A stretch of 64,000 nucleotides of DNA from contig NZ_FLKP01000002.1 of assembly GCF_900087015.1 (NCBI RefSeq), positions 744,001-808,000 of the forward strand. The letters run 5' to 3'. Below, piece after piece: positions 51,077-59,455 of the stretch; position 1 is the stretch's first letter, and each line of letters starts with the position of its first letter. The notes under the pieces are model-generated. The model was not told the origin of the DNA. It worked only from the letters and a program-made list of their open reading frames with translations, and made no database searches. The DNA comes from Christensenella timonensis (GTDB lineage Bacteria; Bacillota; Clostridia; Christensenellales; Christensenellaceae). The translations under genes were made by a program, and so were the position numbers.

Positions 51077-52107
51077 CAAAGGAAAGGTCACAGTGTAAGG
51101 ATATTTGGGTATACCTTGAACAGGAGCACGGGCAACTGGAAAAAGCGGGGCTGGAACTGTTTACTCCGGCGAGGGCGCTTGCGGACGCATACCATGAAGA
51201 CGTGGTTGCGATCCTGATCGGCGGGCAAATCACATCCGCGATGATAGCGCATGCGGCGTCCCTGGGTGCGGATACCGTCATCGCCGTTGCAGGAAGCGGA
51301 TACGGGGAATACCATACGGAAGCCTTTGCAGATGCATTTTGTATTTTAGCGGAGAAATACCGGCCGAATTCTATCCTCATCGGCGCGAGCGACAACGGCA
51401 GGGATCTTGCGCCGCGCATTGCCGCGCGGCTTAAGACAGGACTGACGGCCGACTGCATCGATATCCGGCCGGGAGATGAAAAGGTGACACGCTTTATATG
51501 TCCTGCGTTCGGCGGTAATTTGCTGGCGACGATCATATGTCCGCAGCGCCGGCCGCAGATGGCGACGGTGCGCGCAGGGGTTTTCCGCCAGCCTGAAGAA
51601 AATAAAAGAGAATGTACGGTTATCAGGGAAACGGTTCCGCAAAAACCTTTGCGTACCGTGCTGGCAGGGTCGGTGCGTAAGGAGCAGGATGGAAATTGCG
51701 GCCTGGAAAAAGCAAAAATTATTGTTGCCGGCGGCAGGGGCATGGGCGGAGCGAAGAACTTTGAGCTGATTCGCGAACTGGCAGGGGAACTGGGCGGCGC
51801 AGCCGCTTCATCCCGCCCACCGGCGGATCTGGGATGGATTTCCCACGAACACATGGTGGGACAGACGGGCGCCAGCATCATGGCGGATCTATATATTGCC
51901 TGCGGGATCTCCGGAGCGATCCAGCATATGACGGGGGTGTCTTCGGCCAAAACGGTTATCGCCATCAATACGGATCCGGATGCGCCGATTTTCAAGGCGG
52001 CGGATTTCGGGATCGTGGGGGATGCCGTGGAGATCATACCGGCATTGCTCAAAGAGCTGCGCAAACGTAAAACGAATGAATCAGAGAAAGGGGAATTTTT
52101 AAAATGA
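51073..52107 (+). CDS. etfA: Electron transfer flavoprotein alpha subunit
   Basis: The 344-residue subunit has a variable N-terminal half with FADAFCILAEKYRPNSILIGAS and the FAD-binding C-terminal domain, including AGGRGMGGAKNFELIRELAGELGGAAASSRPPADLGW, GQTGASIMADLYIACGISGAIQHMTG and INTDPDAPIFKAADFGIVGD. It starts at ATG 51073 in a four-base overlap with etfB, which balances the two subunits. No ferredoxin domain is present. Whether it bifurcates electrons cannot be told by eye. Confidence 0.94.
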   Translation: MTKERSQCKDIWVYLEQEHGQLEKAGLELFTPARALADAYHEDVVAILIGGQITSAMIAHAASLGADTVIAVAGSGYGEYHTEAFADAFCILAEKYRPNSILIGASDNGRDLAPRIAARLKTGLTADCIDIRPGDEKVTRFICPAFGGNLLATIICPQRRPQMATVRAGVFRQPEENKRECTVIRETVPQKPLRTVLAGSVRKEQDGNCGLEKAKIIVAGGRGMGGAKNFELIRELAGELGGAAASSRPPADLGWISHEHMVGQTGASIMADLYIACGISGAIQHMTGVSSAKTVIAINTDPDAPIFKAADFGIVGDAVEIIPALLKELRKRKTNESEKGEFLK

Positions 52108-52880
52108 CAGATGTAACGGTACAAAAACAGGGGCCCGTGGGGATTATGACGCTATCTTCGGACAAGGGGCTTAACATTTTCAGCGTGGAGCTGTTTGAAA
52201 AGATGACGGCGTGCATCGACAAGCTGGACGCCGACCCCGACATCCGTGCCATCATCATCACCGGGGAAGGAAAGGCTTTTATGGCGGGCTCGGACGTGAA
52301 GTATATGCTGCAGCTCAATATAGAGCAGGGAATGTATTTTACGCACGTGGGAGTGCAATTTTTCCGTAAGCTGGAATTGCTGCGCAAGCCTGTCATTGCG
52401 GCGGTTAACGGCTATTCCATGGGCGGCGGAACGGAAATGTCTATGGCCTGCGATATCCGCATCGCCTCCTCAAAGGCGGTTTTTTGCCAGCCGGAAACAG
52501 GACTGGGAATCATACCGGGCTTTAACGGGACGCAGCGGATGGTTCGTTTACTGGGCCCGGGCAAGGCCAAGGAGCTGATTATGACGGCAGAACGCATCGA
52601 TGCGCAGGAAGCTTACCGGATCGGTCTTGTCAATAAGGTTGTGGAACCGGAGAAATTACTGGATGAAGCGGTTGCGATGGCAAACAGGATCGCGGCCAAT
52701 TCACCGATGGCGGTCGCCGCCGCAAAGCTGGCGATCGGCCGCGGCGCGGAAACGGATTTGGAAACGGGGATCGTACTGGAAGAGATGCTGACCAGGCAGT
52801 GCTACGACAGTCCTGACCGCGTAGAAGGAATGACGGCTTTTGTGGAAAAACGGAAGGCTGATTTTCCGCCTCTGAAATGA
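52104..52880 (+). CDS. Enoyl-CoA hydratase/isomerase (crotonase) family
   Basis: The 258-residue crotonase has the CoA oxyanion loops GKAFMAGSDVKYM and NGYSMGGGTEMSMACDI. The two catalytic glutamates of true hydratases appear retained: one in GGTEMSM and one in QPETGLGIIPGFNGTQR, though the usual GAGGTQ is GFNGTQ. It would hydrate enoyl-CoA to 3-hydroxyacyl-CoA. It overlaps etfA by four bases and is cotranscribed. An isomerase role is an alternative. Confidence 0.9.
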   Translation: MTDVTVQKQGPVGIMTLSSDKGLNIFSVELFEKMTACIDKLDADPDIRAIIITGEGKAFMAGSDVKYMLQLNIEQGMYFTHVGVQFFRKLELLRKPVIAAVNGYSMGGGTEMSMACDIRIASSKAVFCQPETGLGIIPGFNGTQRMVRLLGPGKAKELIMTAERIDAQEAYRIGLVNKVVEPEKLLDEAVAMANRIAANSPMAVAAAKLAIGRGAETDLETGIVLEEMLTRQCYDSPDRVEGMTAFVEKRKADFPPLK

Positions 52881-52895
52881 TAGAAGGAAAGCAGA

Positions 52896-54464
52896 ATGAC
52901 AGATAAGAGATACAGCATGGACGAGGCGCTCGACCTCATCAAAAGCGGGGACGTGATGGCGTCCAGCGGGTTTGGTATGGCGGGTATGGCAGAGGAAGTG
53001 CTTACCCGGTTGGAAGAACGTTTTTTAAAGACCGGCCAGCCGCGAGGGCTGACGCAGTATTCTGGTTCCGGCCTCAGTGATTCTGCCGGCGGGGGCAGCG
53101 ACCACCTTGCCCACGAGGGGCTTTTGAAGCGTATCGTATCAGCCTTTTTCGGAACCAACCTGAAAATCGGTGAGATGATTTTGAACAATGGGGTAGAGGC
53201 GTATAATGTGCCGCAGGGTACGGTCATGCGCTTATACCGCGCGCGGCTGTGCGGCGACGACAGATACCTGACAAAGGTCGGCCTGAACACTTATGTGGAT
53301 CCGCGGCTCGAGGGCGGCAAGATGACCGGACGCTCGACAGACGATATCGTGGAAGTCGTTACCGTCAAAGGCGGGGAATACCTGTCCTACGATGTACCGA
53401 AATTCGACATCGGGCTGGTTCGCGCTACGGCGGCAGACCCGGACGGCAACCTGTGCATCGACGAAGAAGTGGTCAAAACGGATATCCGGCTGATCGCGAT
53501 GGCCGTGAAAGCCTGCGGCGGGAAGGTGATCGCGCAGGTCAAAAGGATTGTACCGCGCGGCAGCCTTGCGGCGGACAAGGTGTATGTGCCCGGCATCTTT
53601 GTAGATGCGCTCGTCGTGTGCGGCGAACCGGAGAAAAACCACCGGCCGATCGGCGATATGACCGGATACGATCCAACTCTGACCGGCCATAGCCGCGTCC
53701 TGGCAACAAAAAACGGAAAGCTGCCCATGAGCGCGAAAAAAGTGATCGCCAGGCGGTGCGCGCAGGAGCTAAAGCCGGGCGCTGTCGTCAACCTCGGGAT
53801 CGGCGCGCCTGAATTTATCGCGGCGGTAGCGGATGAAGAGGGCGTATACGAGCGGATGACGCTGACGGCGGAAAGCGGCGTGATCGGCGGGATCCCCTGC
53901 GGCGGAAAAGATTTCGGCGCGGCGCGAAACGCGGTGGCGATGATCGAACAGGAAAGCCAGTTTGATTTTTACGACGGCGGCGGGCTTGACATAACGTATC
54001 TCGGTTTTGCGCAGGCCGACCAGGCAGGCAGCGCGAATATTTCCAGGTTCGGTTCCAGGATTTACGGCTGCGGCGGCTCGATCAATATTTCGCAAAACAC
54101 AAAAAGGCTGGTTTTTTGCGGCACCTTTACCGCGGGAGGGCTGCGGGAAAGCTTTTGCGGAGGAAAGCTTGTCATTGAGCAGGAGGGGAAAAATAAAAAG
54201 TTTTTGCAAAAGATCGACCAGATCACGTATCATGGCAAAATGGGTTTTGAAAACGGTCAGGAAGTGCTGTATATCACGGAACGCGCGGTATTTCGCGTGA
54301 CGCGTGGCGGCCTTGAGCTGATCGAAATAGCGCCGGGGATCGACCTTGACAGGGACGTTTTGGCGCAAATGGAATTTTACCCAAAGATCAGCGATCACCT
54401 GAGCACAATGGACAGCGTGTTGTTTGGGGAAGGGCTGGTCGGGCTGCAAAGGCAAATGGTGTGA
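52896..54464 (+). CDS. Acyl-CoA:acetate CoA-transferase, fused alpha-beta
   Basis: The 522-residue protein is a fused class I CoA-transferase like propionate CoA-transferase and YdiF. The alpha half (about 1-285) has ALDLIKSGDVMASSGFGMAG and GSGLSDSAGGGSDHLAHEGLLKR; the beta half (from about 290) has AVVNLGIGAPEFIAAV and LTAESGVIGGIPCGG, in which the Glu forms the covalent CoA thioester. It exchanges CoA between an acyl-CoA and acetate or a similar acid. AAGGAAAG precedes the ATG. It ends the acyl-CoA operon. Confidence 0.93.
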   Translation: MTDKRYSMDEALDLIKSGDVMASSGFGMAGMAEEVLTRLEERFLKTGQPRGLTQYSGSGLSDSAGGGSDHLAHEGLLKRIVSAFFGTNLKIGEMILNNGVEAYNVPQGTVMRLYRARLCGDDRYLTKVGLNTYVDPRLEGGKMTGRSTDDIVEVVTVKGGEYLSYDVPKFDIGLVRATAADPDGNLCIDEEVVKTDIRLIAMAVKACGGKVIAQVKRIVPRGSLAADKVYVPGIFVDALVVCGEPEKNHRPIGDMTGYDPTLTGHSRVLATKNGKLPMSAKKVIARRCAQELKPGAVVNLGIGAPEFIAAVADEEGVYERMTLTAESGVIGGIPCGGKDFGAARNAVAMIEQESQFDFYDGGGLDITYLGFAQADQAGSANISRFGSRIYGCGGSINISQNTKRLVFCGTFTAGGLRESFCGGKLVIEQEGKNKKFLQKIDQITYHGKMGFENGQEVLYITERAVFRVTRGGLELIEIAPGIDLDRDVLAQMEFYPKISDHLSTMDSVLFGEGLVGLQRQMV

Positions 54465-54499
54465 AGATAGGAGGTCAGGCATAATATAGCGCTGTACCT

Positions 54500-54535
54500 A
54501 AGACGCTTTTGGATTTTCCAAAAGCGTCTTGTTAT
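54500..54535 (+). terminator. Terminator of the acyl-CoA operon
   Basis: AAGACGCTTTTGG and CCAAAAGCGTCTT pair perfectly over 13 bases; the T stretch after it is short (TTGTTAT). Confidence 0.75.
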
Positions 54536-54576
54536 ATGAAGGCAAGATGTTCTCCCTACAAAAAAATGCAGGGGTA

Positions 54577-54585
54577 TGGTATACT
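54577..54585 (+). promoter_or_regulatory. Extended -10 promoter of ogg, very close to the start codon
   Basis: TGG followed by TATACT (54580-54585). The expected start site (about 7 bases on) coincides with ATG 54593, so the mRNA may be leaderless. No good ribosome site precedes the ATG. Confidence 0.6.
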
Positions 54586-54592
54586 GAAACAC

Positions 54593-55471
54593 ATGGAAGT
54601 AAGTTTTGAAGGCGGCGGCGCGGTGCTTAAGGGCATGTCCTGCTTTGAACCGCGGCACATTTTTGATAACGGGCAGACGTTCCGTTTTGACGAGGTGGAG
54701 GAAGGCGTATTTGAGGGCGTTGCACACGGGCGCTTTTTGCGCGTTACCAAAAAAGGGAACCGTATCACGCTGTATCCGTGCGGAGCGGAAGAATATGAAC
54801 AGGTGTGGAAGCGGTATTTTGACCTGGAAACAGACTATGGTATGCTTTTTTGCGACTGCGGGGATGAAGCGCTTGAGAAGGGAAGGCAATATGGATGCGG
54901 GCTGCGGCTGCTTAACCAGCCCCCGTTCGAGACGCTGGTCTCATTTATCGTGTCGGCAAACAACAATTTGAAGCGGATCAAAGGGATCATCAGGCGGATC
55001 TGCGAGCGGTGCGGCCGGCCGTTTGTATTTGAAGGAAAGACCTATTATGCATTTCCGGAGGCGGACAAACTTGCGGCCCTTAGCGTAGAAGCGCTTAAGG
55101 AATGCGGCAGCGGATACCGTGCGCCGTACATAAAGGAAACGGCGCGCATGGTCGCAGGAGGCTTCGATCTGGAGGGGCTGCGTGCAAAAAGTTATGGGGA
55201 TGCAAAAAAAGAACTCATGGAATTGCCCGGCGTGGGGCCCAAGGTCGCGGACTGCATTTTATTGTTTTCGCTGGGGTTTAGGGATGCTTTCCCGGCGGAC
55301 GTCTGGATCAAACGGGTGTTAAAAGAGCATTACGGCTTTGCAGGAAACGACAGGCAGGTCTATGCATTTGCCAGGAAAAGATTTGGAAAGTATGCGGGCA
55401 TCGCGCAGCAATACCTTTTTTTCTGGCAGCGCGACAAAGACAGGAACGATGGCGAAAAGAATACGATTTGA
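54593..55471 (+). CDS. OGG1-type 8-oxoguanine DNA glycosylase/lyase
   Basis: The 292-residue HhH-GPD protein has an OGG N-terminal domain (FDNGQTFRFDEVEEGVFEG) and the helix-hairpin-helix LPGVGPKVADCILLFSLG, with the catalytic lysine in GPKVADC and the conserved Asp in FPADVWIKRVLKE. It removes 8-oxoguanine and cuts the strand. I chose ATG 54593; it gives the expected N-terminus (MEVSFEGGG) and follows the -10 box closely. An upstream ATG at 54566 is in frame but would place coding before the promoter element. It is monocistronic, set off by terminators. Confidence 0.91.
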   Translation: MEVSFEGGGAVLKGMSCFEPRHIFDNGQTFRFDEVEEGVFEGVAHGRFLRVTKKGNRITLYPCGAEEYEQVWKRYFDLETDYGMLFCDCGDEALEKGRQYGCGLRLLNQPPFETLVSFIVSANNNLKRIKGIIRRICERCGRPFVFEGKTYYAFPEADKLAALSVEALKECGSGYRAPYIKETARMVAGGFDLEGLRAKSYGDAKKELMELPGVGPKVADCILLFSLGFRDAFPADVWIKRVLKEHYGFAGNDRQVYAFARKRFGKYAGIAQQYLFFWQRDKDRNDGEKNTI

Positions 55472-55511
55472 ATTGACATAAAAAATTTTGGGAACTGGAC
55501 GGAGGTAAAAA

Positions 55512-56234
55512 ATGGAACTTTTGGTGGATACGCATACACATACGGTCGCGAGCGGACACGCTTATTCTACGGTCAGGGAAAACGCGATCCTCGCGTACGA
55601 GCGGGGGATGGAAGCGATTTGCTGTGCAGACCATGGCCCGGCGCTCAAGGGAGGCGCGGTCGATTTTATCCTCACTGTCTTAACGGCGGCACCCGACGTC
55701 ATGGAAGGGGTACGCGTCTTTAATGCCACGGAAGCGAATATTCTTGATTTTGAGGGGAACACCGATATTCCGGAGCGTTTTATGCGCTGCACGGAGTTTG
55801 CGATCGCCTCGCTGCACGACATCGTGATCGACCCGGGAACAAAGGAACAGAATACAAATGCCATGCTGGGCGCGATCAACAATCCGTACGTGGATGTGAT
55901 CGGGCATCCGGGCAATCCGTATTATGACGTTGACAGGGAAGCGCTGGTCAGGGAGGCCAAGAAGCTGGATAAGCTGATCGAGCTCAATAACCATTCGTTT
56001 ATCTACCGCAAAGGCAGCGAGCCCAACTGCAAAGATTTTCTCGCGCTATGCAAAAAACACGATGTGCGCATCACGGTTTCTTCCGACGCGCATATCTGCT
56101 ACCGGGTGGGGAACTTCGATATGGTAAAAGAAGCGCTGGAGGAAGCGGATTTCCCGGAGGAGCTCGTTGTGAGCCGGAACCTTAAGGCGTTTAGCAGCTA
56201 TATCGAGGAACGGAAGAACAGATTAAAAGGGTAA
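55512..56234 (+). CDS. PHP-domain metal-dependent phosphatase (YcdX-like)
   Basis: The 240-residue TIM-barrel protein has the PHP metal ligands: DTHTHTVASGHAYS, CCADHGP, the His in SLHD, IGHPG and SSDAHIC. It resembles YcdX and CpsB/HisK-like phosphatases. GGAGG lies 9 bases before the ATG. It likely hydrolyses a small phosphate ester; the substrate is unknown. It sits between ogg and dnaX. Confidence 0.87.
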   Translation: MELLVDTHTHTVASGHAYSTVRENAILAYERGMEAICCADHGPALKGGAVDFILTVLTAAPDVMEGVRVFNATEANILDFEGNTDIPERFMRCTEFAIASLHDIVIDPGTKEQNTNAMLGAINNPYVDVIGHPGNPYYDVDREALVREAKKLDKLIELNNHSFIYRKGSEPNCKDFLALCKKHDVRITVSSDAHICYRVGNFDMVKEALEEADFPEELVVSRNLKAFSSYIEERKNRLKG

Positions 56235-56251
56235 GGGACTTACCGGTTTTT
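56230..56251 (+). terminator. Short terminator overlapping the end of the PHP gene
   Basis: GGTAAG and CTTACC form a six-pair stem with GGA loop, followed by GG and T5. The stem includes the stop codon. Confidence 0.5.
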
Positions 56252-56261
56252 ACCACTTTTA

Positions 56262-56270
56262 TGGTATAAT
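56262..56270 (+). promoter_or_regulatory. Extended -10 promoter of dnaX
   Basis: TGG followed directly by TATAAT (56265-56270), 31 bases before the ATG; AGGAG is the ribosome site. Confidence 0.6.
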
Positions 56271-56300
56271 AAAAAAGACAAAAAACAGGAGCAAAAATCT

Positions 56301-57920
56301 ATGGCATATAAAACGCTGTACCGGGTGTTCCGGCCGTCCACATTCGATGAAGTATACGGACAGCAGCACATTACAGATATACTGAAAAAACAGGTCGTGA
56401 CGGGTCGGCAGGCGCACGCGTATTTGTTTTACGGCCCGCGGGGTACGGGGAAAACGAGTACGGCGAAAATCCTGGCCAACGCCCTTAACTGCCTTGACCC
56501 GCAGGACGGGAACCCGTGCGGGAAATGCGAGGTTTGCAGGAGCCTGAAAGACGACGCGTTTGTGGACATCGTGGAGATTGACGCAGCGTCCAACAACAGC
56601 GTAGACAATGTACGCGATATTCGCGAGAAGGTGTCGCTTTTGCCCGCGCTGGGAAAATACAAGGTGTATATCATCGACGAAGTGCATATGCTCTCGCCGG
56701 GGGCGTTCAATGCCCTGTTGAAAACATTGGAAGAACCGCCGCCGCATGCGGTATTCATTTTAGCGACGACCGAGCTGCGTAAGCTTCCGGGGACGATTTT
56801 GTCCCGCTGCCAGCGTTACGATTTCAAGCGGATATCGGGCGAGGATATCATTGCGCGGTTAAAAGAGGTGGCGGACAAGACGGGCGTTTCCTATGAGGAG
56901 GAAGCGATCGAAATGATCGCGCAGTCCGCGGAAGGCGCGATGCGCGATGCGCTTTCCATTATGGACCAGTGTATCGCAGGCAAGGAAAAGCTCACGCTTA
57001 AGGACGTGAACGACGCGATGGGCGTGGCGGACAGCGTACAGTTAAAAGCGTTGGTCGACGCGATTTTGGAAGAAAATCCCCGGCAGGCCCTTTTGTCCGT
57101 CAATGAAATGATGCAAACGGGCATAGAGCCGCACAATATCCTGCGCGACATCGTAGTAGAGCTTTCCGCGCGGCTGGCGCGGGACGTGGGGGATGCATAC
57201 AAATGTGCGAACCTGCTGCGCGTGCTGGAGGTGTTCATCTATAACCAAAACACGCTGCGCTACGCGAGCACGCCGGATGCGGTGCTTATTGCCGCGGTGG
57301 TGCGCGCGTCGAACAACACAACGGATGTGGATACCAAGGATATGGAGCTGCGTTTAAAAAAGCTTGAGCAGCGCGTGGAGAAGCTGGCTGCAGGCCTTGC
57401 ACAGGGTGGGCTCGATACGGTGGCAAAGCAGACTGCACCAATTTCCGAAAAGCCGCAGGCAGCGGCGCCTGTACATATGCAGGCGGAGGCAGAAAAGCAG
57501 GCTGGCGTAAAACCGGCGGCACAGCCCGCGGCCATCGAGACGGTCGAAGCGGAGGAGCAAAAAGAGTGCGCGGAGCAGAAAAAGGCGGCGGCCGCCGTAC
57601 CGGACGACGCGGCGTGCAAGCGGTTCAAAGCTCTGGTGGCGCAAGAGCTTCCCGTATTGGGGCCGGCCGCGGCTTCCATCCAAAAGATGGAAGCGCGCGG
57701 AAGCATTCTCGACCTCTACGCGGACAAAGCGGACAGCGCGCTGATGGACATGCTGAAAAAGGAAGAATATGCGGCGCAGATGAGCGATATCACGGCCAAG
57801 GTTTTTGGGCATGCGATGGTGGTGGACATCGTTTATGAAAAGGAACAAAAGGAAGAAGAAAAGAGTATTCAGGAACAACTGGCGGAGCTGGTTGGCAAGG
57901 ATAAAGTCATCATCAAATAA
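56301..57920 (+). CDS. dnaX: DNA polymerase III subunits tau and gamma
   Basis: The 539-residue clamp-loader ATPase has Walker A YGPRGTGKTSTAK, the zinc cysteines in CGKCEVC with an earlier C, Walker B IIDEVHMLS, and sensor 2 near EGAMRDALS. Domains I-III run to about residue 350; an Ala/Glu-rich linker and a C-terminal domain (from about 430) complete the tau form. At codons 352-354 there is a slippery A-AAA-AAG with a GGAG box upstream and stem downstream, giving a 355-residue gamma-like product if -1 shifting occurs. ybaB and recR follow, the classical order. Confidence 0.95.
   Translation: MAYKTLYRVFRPSTFDEVYGQQHITDILKKQVVTGRQAHAYLFYGPRGTGKTSTAKILANALNCLDPQDGNPCGKCEVCRSLKDDAFVDIVEIDAASNNSVDNVRDIREKVSLLPALGKYKVYIIDEVHMLSPGAFNALLKTLEEPPPHAVFILATTELRKLPGTILSRCQRYDFKRISGEDIIARLKEVADKTGVSYEEEAIEMIAQSAEGAMRDALSIMDQCIAGKEKLTLKDVNDAMGVADSVQLKALVDAILEENPRQALLSVNEMMQTGIEPHNILRDIVVELSARLARDVGDAYKCANLLRVLEVFIYNQNTLRYASTPDAVLIAAVVRASNNTTDVDTKDMELRLKKLEQRVEKLAAGLAQGGLDTVAKQTAPISEKPQAAAPVHMQAEAEKQAGVKPAAQPAAIETVEAEEQKECAEQKKAAAAVPDDAACKRFKALVAQELPVLGPAAASIQKMEARGSILDLYADKADSALMDMLKKEEYAAQMSDITAKVFGHAMVVDIVYEKEQKEEEKSIQEQLAELVGKDKVIIK
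57344..57391 (+). other. Candidate programmed -1 ribosomal frameshift site in dnaX
   Basis: The heptamer A-AAA-AAG (57356-57362) is in the reading phase used by E. coli dnaX. GGAG (57344-57347) lies 8 bases upstream and acts as internal SD. GCAGC (57368-57372) and GCTGC (57387-57391) form a stem starting 6 bases after. In the -1 frame one codon (GCT) is followed by TGA (57365-57367), giving a 355-residue truncated product. Confidence 0.65.
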
Positions 57921-57942
57921 ATCGATCATGGAGGAATGAAGA

Positions 57943-58278
57943 ATGGCAAAAGGTGGATTCCCGGGCGGGATGAATATGCAGAATATGATGCGCCAGGCAC
58001 AGCAGATGCAGGCGAAGATGCAGCAGATGCAGGAAGAACTGGAAGAACGTGAAGTGGAAGCAACGGCAGGCGGCGGCGTAGTGCGCGTGGTCGCGACCGG
58101 GAAAAAGATGTTAAAAAGTATCGAGATCAAGGAAGAAGCGGTCGATCCGGACGATGTGGAGATGCTGCAAGATCTGATCATCGCGGCGGTGAACGAAGCG
58201 CTTGCAAAGGCGGACGAGATGATGCAGAGCGAGATGGGCAAGATCACCGGGGGAATGAACCTCGGGGGGTTGCTCTAA
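57943..58278 (+). CDS. ybaB: YbaB/EbfC nucleoid-associated protein
   Basis: The 111-residue protein begins with a Gly/Met/Gln-rich coil ([42 protein letters not shown]), exactly the family pattern, then [30 protein letters not shown]. It binds DNA as a dimer. GGAGG lies before the ATG. Its position between dnaX and recR is conserved across bacteria. Confidence 0.95.
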   Translation: MAKGGFPGGMNMQNMMRQAQQMQAKMQQMQEELEEREVEATAGGGVVRVVATGKKMLKSIEIKEEAVDPDDVEMLQDLIIAAVNEALAKADEMMQSEMGKITGGMNLGGLL

Positions 58279-58283
58279 ACGAT

Positions 58284-58874
58284 ATGAATCTGCAATCTTA
58301 TTCAAAGCTGGTCGCACAGTTTTGTAAGTTGCCGGGGATCGGCGCGAAAACGGCGCAAAGGCTGGCGTATTATATTTTGAAGATGCCTGAAGCGGACGTA
58401 AAGCAGTTCGCCCTGGATATGTACGACGCGCGCCGCAAAGTGCGGTATTGCACGATATGCGGCAACCTGTGCGAGGGAGAAATCTGCGAGGTGTGCGCGG
58501 ATGCGAAACGCGACGCTTCCATCATCTGTGTCGTCAAAGACGCGCGCGATGTATTTGCGATCGAAAAAACGCACGAATACCGCGGCCTTTACCATGTGCT
58601 CGGCGGCACGATCTCGCCGCTTGAGGGCGTCGGCCCGGACGATATTGCGATCAAGCCGCTTTTAGGGCGGCTGACGGACGATGTAAAGGAAGTCATATTG
58701 GCGACCAACCCGGACGTACAGGGCGAGGCGACAGCCGCGTATATCAGCAGGTTGTTAAAAGGGTTTGGCGTGAAGGTATCGCGTATCGCGCACGGTATCC
58801 CCATTGGGGCGGAGCTCGAATACGCGGACGAGATCACGCTGGCAAAGGCGCTGGAAGGACGGACGAGCGTATAA
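58284..58874 (+). CDS. recR: Recombination protein RecR
   Basis: The 196-residue protein has an HhH motif (LPGIGAKTAQRLAYYIL), the four-cysteine zinc finger (CTICG and CEVC) and a Toprim domain (ICVVKDARDVFAIEKT, YHVLGGTISPLEGVGPDD). It works with RecO and RecF in gap repair. It starts five bases after ybaB. The ATG is preceded by GGGGGG-type sequence (CTCGGGGGG). Confidence 0.97.
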   Translation: MNLQSYSKLVAQFCKLPGIGAKTAQRLAYYILKMPEADVKQFALDMYDARRKVRYCTICGNLCEGEICEVCADAKRDASIICVVKDARDVFAIEKTHEYRGLYHVLGGTISPLEGVGPDDIAIKPLLGRLTDDVKEVILATNPDVQGEATAAYISRLLKGFGVKVSRIAHGIPIGAELEYADEITLAKALEGRTSV

Positions 58875-58885
58875 GGGGGTTCCTT

Positions 58886-59455
58886 ATGCAGTTTACGGAT
58901 ATCAAAACGTTATACGAAACAGTGATGCAGTGCAAAAAGTGCAGGTTGGCCGGGCAGCGTAGGCATGTGGTATTCGGCGAAGGGAATTTGCATGCGGACG
59001 TTATGTTCATCGGCGAAGGGCCGGGAGCCCGGGAGGATGAGCTCGGACGGCCGTTTGTGGGGCCTGCCGGGCAGCTCCTGGATAAGATGCTCGCGGAGAT
59101 CGGCCTTGCCCGTTCGGACGTTTACATCGCGAATGTCGTCAAGTGCCGTCCGCCGAACAACCGCGACCCGCAGCCTGACGAGCGCGAAGCGTGTATGGAT
59201 TATCTGCGTGCGCAGGTGGCGTTTATAAAGCCCAAGGTCATCGTGTGCCTGGGGCGTATCGCGGCGGGAGTCATCCTGAAACGCGATGTGAAAATGATGA
59301 AGGAACACGGAAGCTGTATCGAGGTCAAGAATTTTACGATCATGCCCACGTTTCACCCGGCGGCAATGCTGCACAACCCGGATTATGTGGAGGGCGCAAA
59401 ACAGGATTTCCAGGTGTTGAAAAAGAAGTTGGGAGAGCTTGCGGTTGCTCGATAA
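58886..59455 (+). CDS. Uracil-DNA glycosylase, family 4 (Fe-S type)
   Basis: The 189-residue enzyme removes uracil from DNA. It has the family 4 motifs: QCKKCRL near the N-terminus, FIGEGPGAREDELGRPFVGPAGQLLD, ANVVKCRPPNNRDPQPDEREAC and TFHPAAMLH. The four cysteines (CKKC, KC and EAC) would bind a [4Fe-4S] cluster. GGGGG precedes the ATG. It overlaps a second UDG-like gene. Confidence 0.94.
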   Translation: MQFTDIKTLYETVMQCKKCRLAGQRRHVVFGEGNLHADVMFIGEGPGAREDELGRPFVGPAGQLLDKMLAEIGLARSDVYIANVVKCRPPNNRDPQPDEREACMDYLRAQVAFIKPKVIVCLGRIAAGVILKRDVKMMKEHGSCIEVKNFTIMPTFHPAAMLHNPDYVEGAKQDFQVLKKKLGELAVAR

